Below are positions 17,692-26,789 of a DNA stretch of 64,000 nt, piece after piece. The notes below the pieces were generated by a model that saw nothing but the letters and a program-made list of their open reading frames with translations, was not told the DNA's origin and searched no databases. The first letter of the stretch is position 1. Every line of letters begins with the position of its first letter. The DNA comes from RGIG3528 sp045616485 (GTDB lineage Bacteria > Bacillota > Clostridia > Lachnospirales > Lachnospiraceae), in assembly GCA_045616485.1 (NCBI GenBank), contig JAZLGU010000065.1, positions 51,570 through 115,569 on the forward strand. The letters run 5' to 3'. The position numbers and the translations under genes were made by a program.

Positions 17692-18492
17692 TCAACCACC
17701 TCCACACTTACTGCAAGGCCTTCGGTCTTCCACCTCAGACTTGTCCACTTCTTTTACACTGCGAAAGAGAGCCGGGCATTTTGCCGACAGATGGTATCTG
17801 TTTCCGTAATCAGTTATGTACACCTTACCGGTATTCCTGCTGCTCTTACACTTTTCACAGCTATAATATTTGGCACCTCCGGCATTTCTCCTTTCCCCCA
17901 CTTCGCTGTATTCTACTTCTTCTGCAGGCATAAAAAGATATGAACATGTCCTGCTTAAATGATAGACCTGACCATTTTCAGTAATAAATACCTTCTCATC
18001 GTCTTTATCCTCTGAATCTGTATCTTCTCTCTGAAGCTTGTCTGCATCATACACACCAATATAAGGATGTATAAGAAAGGCCTGTTGTACCGTAAGCCTG
18101 ATAGCCGGAAAGCCGGGTGCCTCCAGGGGAAAATCATAGGAGATACAGACCTTGACATTTTTGTCACTGTCGTCCAGGCAGATAATTTTCAGATTATCCA
18201 TCTGCCTGTTTTCGCCAAGGACTGCAAAGAGCACAGGATAGCAGATAAGCGACGGCGCTGTCACTTTATCCTTAAGCAGGTATCTTTCTCCATAGGATAC
18301 CGCTGCCATATCCTGAGGCAATCCGCACACAGTCTCCGCTACAAATATTTCCGTCAAAAGCAGCAAAAACAGCCTGTAAAATAGCATTATGCCAAAAAAG
18401 AACACCGGAAACACCAGGCTGGCTTCCACACTGACCGAGCCTTTCCTGCGCCCTCTGCTGTCTGTTCTGAATAATAAAGTGAAAATGTTCAT
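17692..18492 (-). CDS. TadE-like pseudopilin with two tandem Cys/His surface repeats
   Basis: A 266-residue protein. Residues 18-50 hold the TadE motif GSVSVEASLVFPVFF and its hydrophobic helix. After a beta-rich middle and an acidic linker (157-166) come two related modules. Each has the pattern V-[YF]-IT....YHLS..C and ends in CxxC: module 1 has His178, Cys183, Cys212 and Cys215, and module 2 has His234, Cys239, Cys260 and Cys263. Similar YHxxxC...PCxxC tails occur in some secreted nuclease-like proteins of Firmicutes and may bind a metal. A pilin carrying two of them is unusual. It is translated just before the A24 peptidase. Confidence 0.75.
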   Translation of the reverse strand: MNIFTLLFRTDSRGRRKGSVSVEASLVFPVFFFGIMLFYRLFLLLLTEIFVAETVCGLPQDMAAVSYGERYLLKDKVTAPSLICYPVLFAVLGENRQMDNLKIICLDDSDKNVKVCISYDFPLEAPGFPAIRLTVQQAFLIHPYIGVYDADKLQREDTDSEDKDDEKVFITENGQVYHLSRTCSYLFMPAEEVEYSEVGERRNAGGAKYYSCEKCKSSRNTGKVYITDYGNRYHLSAKCPALFRSVKEVDKSEVEDRRPCSKCGGG

Positions 18493-18588
18493 TATACCCT
18501 GCCTGTTATTTGAAGACTTCTTACTTGTCCGGGAGAATGGGTTGTATTTTTTTAGGTCAGGATGTATCAGAGCAGACAGCAGAAGGCG

Positions 18589-20769
18589 CTAATAGGAAAA
18601 GGCGCCATCCGTGGATACTTCATATACCGCGTCATCAAAAAAGCCCTCATGAAATTTTTGTCCAATCTTACCCTTCACCACAAAAGTGGCACTGCATACA
18701 CAGTTGCCTATACGAAAGGAATCACGATATCTGTACCTGATGTTTTCCTGAATCAGGTCCAGGGCTCTTCCATACTTTTTCCCGTCATTCTGCAGGAAGG
18801 ACAGCAGTATTATATACGCGTCATAGCCTACGCCTGTCTGGGTCTTGCCCATAGCTTTGACCTTGGCACTTACCAGCTCCGGAGTAAAGATAAAGAGCTC
18901 ATGCAACTTTACATTACCTTTCAGGTTGAAGACAGGCACACTTTCACCAGCCATTAATGCCGCTACTTCTACAATAGCCTCCTCTATGGCCCAGACCGTA
19001 AGTATCAGATATTTTGCTATATATACAAGAGCCGGAACACCAAATACCGCCATCGACTCTGCGAGCAAAGTGACTTCGCCATTCCTTTCCTGATCAGCCA
19101 TAAGTGCCGCAAAACAAAATACCGCTCGTAATGCAATCAGCCTGGTGGCTGTAGCCAGGAGATTGGCCTCGTCACTCTTATTGCCAAACAGCATATACTC
19201 CCGTTCATAATCCAGCCTGCTGCTGCCATCATGAGGATCCTGAAAGCTTTTAAAATGATTTTTCATATAGACTTCCATTAGAAAGTCCATAGACATATTT
19301 TGATATCCGCTTTTTAAAAGGCTTGCCAGCTGTCCATTAACAATATCAGCACTCACTTCTTCGAAAAGCTTTTTTATATTGCCTGTCTGACCGGTGGCCT
19401 TACCCTTTGATGGGAGGGCAGAGCCTTCCAGCTCCTTTTCTGACACATCCTTTACTCCCAAAATCGAAAAAACGCCACCTGCCAGAATAGAGGTCACTGT
19501 GTCCTCCAGCTTGCTTTTTAGCCCATCTGCCGCCTTCAAATTGCCATAATCGAATCTGAGGCTATCATAGACCATGCCTGAAATAATGACGGTAAAATTG
19601 GACAGACAGTTTTCCATTTCATCTACAATAATTTCTCCTTCACCATCCACAAATTCCTGTATTTCAGGCAGAGCTGCCGTCTGCATCACATTTAAATTGT
19701 TTAGCAGATTTTTCTTTATATTGCCTGCATTGTAGCCTTTTTCATTAAGGCCCACATAGTCCTTTAAGTGATCGAGCTCTGCAAAAAGTCCCGCCAGCAC
19801 CTCATTGTCGATACCTATACTGCCGATCAGCTCCTGCTCATACTGCAGCACATCCGACTGGGCCACTTTCTGAACTCGTTCCAGTATGTCAGCCTGCTTA
19901 AGGGCCTCCAGATAGGCTATCATGCTGCCGTCCCAGCCCAGATACAGAGCCTTGTACATCTCTTCCAGTACTATCTCAGTACTCTCCTTATCCACATAGG
20001 TTCTAAGCTTTTTGTAGTCCTGTATCACCTGCCAAAGGTTCTCTATGGCGACTTTTACATCAATAATATATGGCTTTACCAGCTCCAAAATAACGGAATT
20101 GCCATAGCTCTGCTCCAAAGTCTCCGTGTCTTTTGCAAAGAATTTTTTTGCAAAGGACGAAGCCACCTGATAATTACCTTTCTTGTCAGTTTTTAGGCCT
20201 TCATCGGTAGTACATACACCATCTACCAGCTCCATCATTTTTAGTATTTCAATACTTACAGCTGCTGTAGCCTTTCCCGCTTCCTGCTGCTTTACCTGCA
20301 GCCCGGTGACACTTTCCACTGTTTCCAGACTGTTATCAGTAAAAAATGAGCACAGAAGCTCGGCGCCTTCATATACCGCTTCTTCCTTTATCTGTTCCTT
20401 AAAGGCCTTAAAATCATTCGATACCAGAGTCTTTACCTGAATAGAGGCTACTGACAGCTCCGATGCATCAATAAGTCCGCCCAATGTATTTTTTTCAGCA
20501 TACTGAAGGCTTTCATTCATTATATTTTCCAGCTTTTTTCCGTCGGGCAAAGTACCGCCAAAGCCACTATCCACGGCCAATAGCCCATACTCCTTAAACA
20601 AAGGATAATAATATCTGCTCTCCAGTCCTCTTCCTGCATTTAAGCCCAACATGGCTATATAGGAGCGACCGGCGCTAATCCTGGCAGCCTCTACAGTTGT
20701 CATAAGGAAATTCAGGAAAAACAGAAATATAAAGGAAAGAAAAACTGTGATAACGCCTTTTTTTCTCAT
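18589..20769 (-). CDS. DUF5702 Tad-locus protein
   Basis: A 726-residue protein with one N-terminal membrane helix (about 4-28). The opening MRKKGVITVFLSFIFLFF and the following EAARISAGRSYIAMLGL are typical of DUF5702 proteins, which are found in clostridial Tad loci in the place of TadG. The rest is mostly helical, with two hydrophobic stretches near 555-620. It is probably exposed outside the membrane and assists pilus assembly or adhesion, but no activity is known. Its ATG overlaps the flp stop (TAATG), so translation is coupled. Length is normal for the family. Confidence 0.8.
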   Translation of the reverse strand: MRKKGVITVFLSFIFLFFLNFLMTTVEAARISAGRSYIAMLGLNAGRGLESRYYYPLFKEYGLLAVDSGFGGTLPDGKKLENIMNESLQYAEKNTLGGLIDASELSVASIQVKTLVSNDFKAFKEQIKEEAVYEGAELLCSFFTDNSLETVESVTGLQVKQQEAGKATAAVSIEILKMMELVDGVCTTDEGLKTDKKGNYQVASSFAKKFFAKDTETLEQSYGNSVILELVKPYIIDVKVAIENLWQVIQDYKKLRTYVDKESTEIVLEEMYKALYLGWDGSMIAYLEALKQADILERVQKVAQSDVLQYEQELIGSIGIDNEVLAGLFAELDHLKDYVGLNEKGYNAGNIKKNLLNNLNVMQTAALPEIQEFVDGEGEIIVDEMENCLSNFTVIISGMVYDSLRFDYGNLKAADGLKSKLEDTVTSILAGGVFSILGVKDVSEKELEGSALPSKGKATGQTGNIKKLFEEVSADIVNGQLASLLKSGYQNMSMDFLMEVYMKNHFKSFQDPHDGSSRLDYEREYMLFGNKSDEANLLATATRLIALRAVFCFAALMADQERNGEVTLLAESMAVFGVPALVYIAKYLILTVWAIEEAIVEVAALMAGESVPVFNLKGNVKLHELFIFTPELVSAKVKAMGKTQTGVGYDAYIILLSFLQNDGKKYGRALDLIQENIRYRYRDSFRIGNCVCSATFVVKGKIGQKFHEGFFDDAVYEVSTDGAFSY

Positions 20770-20933
20770 TAGTTTATTATATTGCTGGCATTATCATTAA
20801 TGCTCTTAAAAGCCTCTGCCACCAGATTGGTAAGCTGCTCTCTAAAAATAAGTACCAGGGCAATCAGTACCACCAGAATCAATACAATTTCAATAACACC
20901 TACTCCGCTAATCTTTTTTCCTTTCATACTCAT
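20769..20933 (-). CDS. flp: Flp-type major pilin candidate
   Basis: A 54-residue open frame too short for routine gene finders, starting at the ATG at 20933 behind GAAAGGAAGTAA. The translation begins MSMKGKKISGVGVIEIVLIL: a basic leader, Gly-Val-Gly before the cleavage zone, Glu at position 5 and a long hydrophobic helix. A short polar tail ends in NASNIIN. Size and layout are those of Flp prepilins or close pseudopilins. It lies between tadC and the DUF5702 gene, and its stop codon overlaps the next start. I consider it real because of the motif, the ribosome site and the coupling. Confidence 0.8.
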   Translation of the reverse strand: MSMKGKKISGVGVIEIVLILVVLIALVLIFREQLTNLVAEAFKSINDNASNIIN

Positions 20934-20962
20934 TTACTTCCTTTCTGCTAAAATCTCAGCTC

Positions 20963-22282
20963 CTATATAGACATCCCGGAAAAAGCAGGGACTATTATTA
21001 TTAAAAAAACTATGGCCAAAAGCCCCATAATAGGCAAAAGTAAGGCTGTGCCTGCTTTTTCTGCCTTAAGGCGCAGCTCCTCTTTTTCTGTCTCTTCCAG
21101 CTCCTTAAGCTCCTGTTCCAGCACGTGACTGACATGACTGACTCCTTTATGGGATTGCTGCGACAGTATCTCTGCCAGTCTTTCGTAAGGCCTGCTACCC
21201 ATTCTTTCACCAAAGCGCTGATAGCAGATCTCTTCACGGATGCCGCTATCCTGCTCCCTTAATGATACCGCCAGTACTTCAGTAAGCAATGAATCCTTTT
21301 TTCTGCCTCCATCGTCCATACAGAGTTTCTTCCAGGCCAGTCTGACAGACATGCCTGCTGCCAGCAGCAGATTCAACTTTCGGACAAAGTCCTTATACTC
21401 AACCACGCCCTTCTCCACTTTTTGCTTTCTTTTTTCTGATATTTGTTCAAAATAAGCGAAGTAGCCCGCTATAGGAATTAGCACTGCAAAGAAAAGACCC
21501 ACCAGGAGAAAATTAACCGGCTTATCAGCCAGACCTATCCTGACTCCACGGATCTCCTCAGGTAAGGTAAAGCTGTCCTGCCCCCTGCCACTCTCTATTT
21601 TTTCTATTTCTGCCAGAGCTTCCATGATAGTTCTTTCATCTTCCGAAAGCTCCCGTGGGGCTATCGTGAGAAGCCTTTCGTACAGGCGATATTCTTGCCC
21701 GTAGCGCACTTTTCCCCGGAGAGTGACCGTGGTATCTTTTTCCAGATCCTTATTGTTTACACGGCCTTTGGGATCTACCAGATTCACATTATCTGTGGCC
21801 CAGCTGATAAGTAGTGTGTTCTCCTTATATTCTATTTTTTCAGGCAGATTCAAATCTGCAGCAATATGGAAAAAATCAGGGTTATCCCCCAGTATAAAGC
21901 TGTCCAGAGCTACCTCTGCCTTTAGCTGAATCCTGTCGATGTCTTCATCACTGAGCTCCATGCTGCCTATCATCAAATCATAGCTAAGCACCTGGTCTCC
22001 AAGGCTCAGGGTAATGCCCACACTGCTGTTCCCCTGATTCATGGGGCTGCGGTGAAATACAAGGTCCTCCTTTCTGCCGCTGTAATCCTTTATTATCATG
22101 GCAATCAAAATCATTAAAGACAGAATTCCCATGTATATAAGCCTCTTTACCAGTCCTTTTTTAAGCGTCTGTCTTATTTCTCCCTGCCCCTGTCCCGGAT
22201 ATAGCTTTTCCGCTTCTCTTACCTTACTTTCCGGTAAAAGCAGGCCCTCTATTTTTGTTTTAAATGTTTTCTTAATATCCAT
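20963..22282 (-). CDS. tadC: TadC-like inner-membrane platform protein
   Basis: A 439-residue protein of the type II secretion F (T2SSF) superfamily. An N-terminal membrane span lies near residues 45-62 and an extracytoplasmic-type region covers about 65-255. Two spans bracket the cytoplasmic T2SSF domain (about 258-280 and 410-435). The T2SSF region contains LNLLLAAGMSVRLAWKKL. The insertion after the first span makes it longer than proteobacterial TadC, as is usual in clostridia. The start is uncertain: the ATG at 22282 has GGGAGG only three bases away, while an ATG at 22300 has no clear site. It overlaps tadB. Confidence 0.82.
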   Translation of the reverse strand: MDIKKTFKTKIEGLLLPESKVREAEKLYPGQGQGEIRQTLKKGLVKRLIYMGILSLMILIAMIIKDYSGRKEDLVFHRSPMNQGNSSVGITLSLGDQVLSYDLMIGSMELSDEDIDRIQLKAEVALDSFILGDNPDFFHIAADLNLPEKIEYKENTLLISWATDNVNLVDPKGRVNNKDLEKDTTVTLRGKVRYGQEYRLYERLLTIAPRELSEDERTIMEALAEIEKIESGRGQDSFTLPEEIRGVRIGLADKPVNFLLVGLFFAVLIPIAGYFAYFEQISEKRKQKVEKGVVEYKDFVRKLNLLLAAGMSVRLAWKKLCMDDGGRKKDSLLTEVLAVSLREQDSGIREEICYQRFGERMGSRPYERLAEILSQQSHKGVSHVSHVLEQELKELEETEKEELRLKAEKAGTALLLPIMGLLAIVFLIIIVPAFSGMSI

Positions 22283-22995
22283 TGGCCTCCCAGGACACAT
22301 AATGCATATAGAAAAATCATGGATGTCATAAAACTTATGCCCTTAAAATTGTGATAAAGCGCTGCCATCATATCAGCAGAGAATACCTTAAGATATAAAA
22401 TCATGGCCACAGGAATAAGGCACATTATGTAGTATTCGTTTCTTTTCCCTGCTATTACTACGTTTATTTCTCTTTTCAGATTCATTTTGTCAGTAATATT
22501 TTTGACCTCATGGGCCAGGAAGACGTTCATATCTCCACCGCTTCTTTTTAACACGGAAAAAACGTCTCCAAAGTCAATGATATCCTGCACTCCGCTCCTG
22601 TTGGCAAATTCAAGAACAGCTTTTTCCAGTGGCATGCCGTTTTGTACTTTTCTGCATATTTCCGCAAAGCCTCCGGTGACCGGAGCCTGACTGCCATATA
22701 GCTTTTTTAATGGCAGTACAGCAGCTCCAAAAGCATTTTCTGCTGAGTCACCGGCGTCCAAAGCGTTCTTTACATAAGACAGCCCATCTCTAAAAGCCAG
22801 CAGGGTCTTTTCTCTTTCCCGTTCCCTGCTTCTCTTTTCAGTAAGTAATGCAACGGGTGGTATCAGAATCAATAACCAGAGTGAAACAGAATCAAGATCA
22901 TAGAAAGTGAGAGAAAGTACGAAGACAAGGCCGAGGCCTAAGATAGAACCTGTTGCATATAATTTCAGTTTTTTGGGACTAATCTTCACATTCAT
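22249..22995 (-). CDS. tadB: TadB-like inner-membrane platform protein
   Basis: A 248-residue T2SSF-type membrane protein. Two spans near the N-terminus (about 14-30 and 36-50) and two near the C-terminus (about 188-205 and 222-240) surround a helical cytoplasmic domain with GLSYVKNALDAGDSAENAF and a conserved SGGDMN. With TadC it should form the platform on which the TadA ATPase works. The gene overlaps tadA by 17 bases and tadC by about 34, which points to tight translational coupling. Confidence 0.85.
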   Translation of the reverse strand: MNVKISPKKLKLYATGSILGLGLVFVLSLTFYDLDSVSLWLLILIPPVALLTEKRSREREREKTLLAFRDGLSYVKNALDAGDSAENAFGAAVLPLKKLYGSQAPVTGGFAEICRKVQNGMPLEKAVLEFANRSGVQDIIDFGDVFSVLKRSGGDMNVFLAHEVKNITDKMNLKREINVVIAGKRNEYYIMCLIPVAMILYLKVFSADMMAALYHNFKGISFMTSMIFLYALCVLGGQWILRKHLKQK

Positions 22996-24190
22996 TTATT
23001 TCAGGCAGCTTTCCCCCGTGGGCGTAGAGTTTTTCTGTATTTTTCAGCTTATTATCTGTAGGCAGAAGCGAATTTCCGCTAAAGAGGTAGAGAGGAGTCA
23101 CTGTTATTTTACTTTCTTGGCAGTGACCTATTTCAGCTATTTCCACCACTTTTCTGCTACCATCCGACAGACGTGCCACATGTACCATGATATCCAGTGC
23201 TCCCGCGATCTGCTGTTTAACAGCCTCCATGGGAATATTTAAGCCCATAAGCGTCATGGTAGCCAGTCGTTCCAGCATGTCCTGAACATTGTTTCCATGG
23301 GCAGTAGACAGACTGCCATCATGGCCTGTATTCATTGCACTCAGCATGTCTATGACTTCCTTGCCTCTTACTTCACCTACGATAATGCGGTCAGGCCTCA
23401 TACGTAGGGAAGCCCTTATAAGATCTCTTATAGTCACTTCTTTTACTTCGTCTGAGGACTTATTTCTGCATTCCAGTCTCACCAGATTTTTAATATTGCG
23501 TATCTGAAGCTCTGCCGAATCCTCTATGGTGATTATTCTTTCATCTTCCGGTATAGCAGCAGACAGAGCATTTAGAAAGGTGGTCTTGCCGCTGCCGGTA
23601 CCCCCGGAAATAAGTATGTTATATCTGCATCTTACCAGCTCTTTTAAAAAGGCCGCTGCCTCCTCGGTCAGAGTTCCCAGCTCCACCATTTTCTCCATGG
23701 TAATGGGCTTTTTACTGAATTTTCTAATGGTGACTGTAGGCCCGTTTATTGATACCGGCGGCAAAATAACATTTATCCTGGAGCCATCTGCCAGTCTGGC
23801 ATCCACTATGGGCGAAGCCTCATTAACTGCTCTATTGGCACCTCCTACAATGCGCTGTATTATATCCTGCAGCTTATCCTCCGACTCGAAGCATTTATTC
23901 CACGCTTCCAGCTTTCCGTTTTTTTCAAGAAAAATCCGGTCTGCGCCATTAATCATAATCTCGGTGACGCTGTCATCAGCCAATACTTCTTCCAATATAT
24001 CCAATCCCCTGATACTGTTAAAAACAGCACTTCGCACCTCTTCCATTTCTTTTAGCGGAATAAAGCTGATCCGGGATCTGCGCATAACTTCGCCATCTAT
24101 TTTTTCATACAGCTCTGCTTCTGATACATCTTCATCATATGTCAGCTCCTGCATGATTTTTTCTTTTACCTGCTGACTGAGACTGTTCAT
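22979..24190 (-). CDS. tadA: TadA/CpaF secretion ATPase
   Basis: A 403-residue type II/IV secretion ATPase. I start it at the ATG at 24190, which follows GGAGG and overlaps the tadZ stop as ATGA; the frame upstream of this is not coding. Walker A is GGTGSGKT (196-203). The Walker B segment is RPDRIIVGEVRG (265-276), and the His box is MNTGHDGSLSTAHGN (286-300). The hexameric enzyme powers assembly of Tad pili at the cytoplasmic face of the platform. Length and motif order are standard. Confidence 0.95.
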   Translation of the reverse strand: MNSLSQQVKEKIMQELTYDEDVSEAELYEKIDGEVMRRSRISFIPLKEMEEVRSAVFNSIRGLDILEEVLADDSVTEIMINGADRIFLEKNGKLEAWNKCFESEDKLQDIIQRIVGGANRAVNEASPIVDARLADGSRINVILPPVSINGPTVTIRKFSKKPITMEKMVELGTLTEEAAAFLKELVRCRYNILISGGTGSGKTTFLNALSAAIPEDERIITIEDSAELQIRNIKNLVRLECRNKSSDEVKEVTIRDLIRASLRMRPDRIIVGEVRGKEVIDMLSAMNTGHDGSLSTAHGNNVQDMLERLATMTLMGLNIPMEAVKQQIAGALDIMVHVARLSDGSRKVVEIAEIGHCQESKITVTPLYLFSGNSLLPTDNKLKNTEKLYAHGGKLPEINECED

Positions 24191-25026
24191 GGAGCCTCCT
24201 TTATCTTGTTCACTATATCTTCTGCTCCTGCGGCTGTAAGCTGCCTGATAAGCTCTATGCTTCTGGGGCTGTCCAATGCAGGAATATAAATAACATCGCA
24301 CCTTTTAAAAAGCATATGGATGGCATCACTCATAAAGCCTGCGGCAATTACCAGATGCTGATAATCCATATCCAAAAGAGCCTTTAGCAGTCTGTCCATC
24401 TGATCCTCAGTGTACTGCCACATATCAGAAAAGTACTCAGGACCTCCAAAGGCATCATATGCTCCATTTGATACACTACTCATTAGGTCATTAAGGCTAT
24501 CCTTGCTTCCCAGCCCCCTGTATAGCAGCTCAGTAATGCTTTTTTTACCCTCAGTTCCCATAAAATTATCAAAGGGCAGATAGAGAGTTTTCCCCAGCCG
24601 GGCCTGCTCTTCAGCTATTTTCACAGCCCTTTTTACCGACTCATCTACAGAGTCAGGAGAAAAGACCACGATCAGTCTTTCCAGTTCTTTCTGCCTTTTT
24701 TCCTCTACTTCGGAAAGGAGTTTTTCCACAATATCGTTCACATTGCTGTATCTGGATATCACTTTTTCGCTTGGGTCCGGCGAGTCGTTCCTTTGCAGGT
24801 CCGACACAAGGATATACATTGGTATGGATGCACCTTCCATTTGACAAGCATACTGTTCAGATACCAGCAGCAGCTGCAGCTTATGGTCTGCTATTTTTTC
24901 TTTCACCTCAAAGGGGTCGGAAATGAAAGTGGCGCTTAGACTAGAACCTTTGCGAGTATTGATAGTTGCTACCAGTCGCTGACCATATTCCACTACATCG
25001 TCAAGAACACCTACTGTTTTTTTCAT
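24187..25026 (-). CDS. tadZ: TadZ/CpaE-like localisation protein, degenerate P-loop
   Basis: A 279-residue protein, the first gene of the Tad operon, started at the ATG at 25026 behind GGAGTT. The N-terminal third is receiver-like and the rest follows a ParA/MinD-like fold, as in TadZ/CpaE. The usual deviant Walker A (KGGxGKT) is not present. The equivalent region, after LIVVFSPDSVDESVKRA, lacks the Gly/Lys residues, so ATP binding is doubtful. TadZ places the pilus machine at its cell location. Assignment rests on position before tadA and fold-level resemblance. Confidence 0.7.
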   Translation of the reverse strand: MKKTVGVLDDVVEYGQRLVATINTRKGSSLSATFISDPFEVKEKIADHKLQLLLVSEQYACQMEGASIPMYILVSDLQRNDSPDPSEKVISRYSNVNDIVEKLLSEVEEKRQKELERLIVVFSPDSVDESVKRAVKIAEEQARLGKTLYLPFDNFMGTEGKKSITELLYRGLGSKDSLNDLMSSVSNGAYDAFGGPEYFSDMWQYTEDQMDRLLKALLDMDYQHLVIAAGFMSDAIHMLFKRCDVIYIPALDSPRSIELIRQLTAAGAEDIVNKIKEAP

Positions 25027-25054
25027 AAAAAACTCCTTTCCAAAGTCTGTATAA

Positions 25055-25083
25055 AGCATACTCCCAGGACTTTTCACGGTCAA
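25055..25083 (-). promoter_or_regulatory. Promoter of the Tad operon
   Basis: On the minus strand -35 TTGACC (25078-25083) and -10 TATGCT (25055-25060) are 17 bases apart, about 28 bases before the tadZ start. A palindromic AAGCGCTT at about 25095 lies just upstream and could be a regulator site. Confidence 0.55.
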
Positions 25084-25153
25084 CGTTTAGGCGAAGCGCT
25101 TACGCTTTTTCGTCAATATGTATTATTTCACCTGCCATTTTTATTCAGTTTGT

Positions 25154-25186
25154 ATAAAAAAAGCGCCTTCCTTTCGGAAAACGCTT
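25154..25186 (-). terminator. Terminator after the flavoprotein gene
   Basis: AAGCGTTTTCC (25186-25176) and GGAAGGCGCTT (25171-25161) form a hairpin with a GAAA loop on the minus strand, followed by a T run. It separates the flavoprotein gene from the Tad operon. Confidence 0.8.
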
Positions 25187-25205
25187 CTTTCTGTTTATTC
25201 ATTTT

Positions 25206-26603
25206 TTACTTTTCTTCTGCAAATTTTCTACCCATAAGGACACCCATGGCAGAAGCCATCATAAGGCCTCTGGTCCAGCCGCTGGAATCTCCCAGGCAGT
25301 AAAGTCCTTTAACGTTGGTAGTAAGGTCAGGCTCCATTTTAACCTTGTTGGAATAAAACTTAAGCTCAGGTGAGTAGAGCAGGGTCTCTGTAGATGCAAA
25401 GCCCGGAACTACGTAGTCCATAGCCTGAATAAAGTTAATGATATTGGTCATGGCACGATAAGGCATAGCCGCTGTAATATCACCTGCTACCGCATCAGGA
25501 AGAGTAGGTCTTACATTACTGAAAGCCAGCTCTTTTTCCCAGGTACGCTTTCCATCCAGAATATCTCCGTAGCGCTGTACCAGAATCTGTCCATTGGCCA
25601 GCATATTGGTAAGCTCTCCTACCTTTTGAGCATATTCGATAGGCTTGTTAAAAGGTATGGAGAAATTGTGGGAGCAAAGGATGGACAGATTGGTATTATT
25701 GGACTTAAGCTCCTTGTAGGAGTGGCCATTTACCACTGCCAGATTATTGTCGTAATTTTCCTGACTGACAAAGCCACCGGGGTTCTGACAGAATGTACGT
25801 ACCTTGTTTTTGAAAGGAAGTGGGTAGCCTACCAGCTTGGACTCGTAGAGAACATCATTTACTTCTTCCATAACTTCATTTCTTACTTCTACACGTACTC
25901 CGATATCAACAGTGCCCGGCTTGTGGGCAATATCATACTTGGCGCACAATTTTTCCAGCCATTCAGCACCACGGCGACCTGTAGCTACTACAACATTCTC
26001 TGCTGCATACTCCACCTGTCCTGCGGCCTCTTTCAGCATAACGCCCTTGCACACACCATCGTCTATAATAAGGTCCTCGCAGTCATGGCCAAAAATCATA
26101 TCAACGCCATGTGCCTGGAGGTATTTCTCGATATCGCCGTAGAGCTGCTGAGCCTTCTCAGTACCCAGATGGCGTATAGGACAATCTACCAGCTTAAGGC
26201 CTGCCTTGATGGCACGGCGTCTGATTTCTTTTACCTTGTCAGGATTGGAAACCCCTTCAACATGAGTATCTGCTCCGAATTCCAAATAGATGGAATCTGT
26301 ATAGTCAATAAGATCCTGTGCCTTGTCAGCTCCAATAAGAGTAGGGAAATCTCCACCTACTTCGTAGGACAGAGACAGCTTACCATCGGAAAAAGCGCCT
26401 GCACCGGAGAAGCCTGTTGTGATGGCACATGGCTTACAGTTCATGCAATGCCCTGTTTTGCTCTTGGGGCAGCTTCTCTTCTCAATAGGCTGACCTTTTT
26501 CAATAATCAAAATCTTTTTGGTACTGCCCTTCTTAATCATTTCCAGAGCGGTAAAAATACCGGCAGGACCAGCACCCACAATAATTACATCATATTTGTT
26601 CAT
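25206..26603 (-). CDS. NAD(P)/FAD-dependent oxidoreductase, COG2509-like
   Basis: A 465-residue flavoprotein. MNKYDVIIVGAGPAGIFTA gives the FAD-binding GAGPAG at 10-15, and the C-terminal block YCLGDSSGWTRGLMMASAMG is the second FAD contact. A Cys-rich insert (CPKSKTGHCMNCKPC, about 45-59) follows the first FAD strand. These features match the uncharacterised dehydrogenases of COG2509 that are common in clostridia. The substrate is unknown. It has its own consensus promoter and terminator, so it is a single-gene unit. Confidence 0.85.
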   Translation of the reverse strand: MNKYDVIIVGAGPAGIFTALEMIKKGSTKKILIIEKGQPIEKRSCPKSKTGHCMNCKPCAITTGFSGAGAFSDGKLSLSYEVGGDFPTLIGADKAQDLIDYTDSIYLEFGADTHVEGVSNPDKVKEIRRRAIKAGLKLVDCPIRHLGTEKAQQLYGDIEKYLQAHGVDMIFGHDCEDLIIDDGVCKGVMLKEAAGQVEYAAENVVVATGRRGAEWLEKLCAKYDIAHKPGTVDIGVRVEVRNEVMEEVNDVLYESKLVGYPLPFKNKVRTFCQNPGGFVSQENYDNNLAVVNGHSYKELKSNNTNLSILCSHNFSIPFNKPIEYAQKVGELTNMLANGQILVQRYGDILDGKRTWEKELAFSNVRPTLPDAVAGDITAAMPYRAMTNIINFIQAMDYVVPGFASTETLLYSPELKFYSNKVKMEPDLTTNVKGLYCLGDSSGWTRGLMMASAMGVLMGRKFAEEK

Positions 26604-26642
26604 ATTTCATCTCCCATTATTTTTTCCCCATCGGGGCATTGT

Positions 26643-26671
26643 ATGATAGCACCCAAATCCTCTCTTGTCAA
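26643..26671 (-). promoter_or_regulatory. Promoter of the flavoprotein gene
   Basis: On the minus strand -35 TTGACA (26666-26671) and -10 TATCAT (26643-26648) are 17 bases apart, with the transcription start near 26636. Confidence 0.75.
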
Positions 26672-26727
26672 GCAGATGTTGCCGGATTTGCTTACATATT
26701 AATTATCGGCAAATATTCCCGATATTC

Positions 26728-26756
26728 TTGCATTTACCCCATTTAAAGTTTATGAT
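26728..26756 (+). promoter_or_regulatory. Promoter of the ydcF-like gene
   Basis: TTGCAT (26728-26733) and TATGAT (26751-26756) are 17 bases apart on the plus strand, diverging from the flavoprotein promoter. Confidence 0.6.
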
Positions 26757-26789
26757 TATACAGAAAAAAAACTAAAGGGGTTGAAAAAA

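Noticed and set aside
25626..26702. 358-codon open frame on the plus strand
   Set aside because: It is antisense to the flavoprotein gene, whose motifs and promoter are clear.
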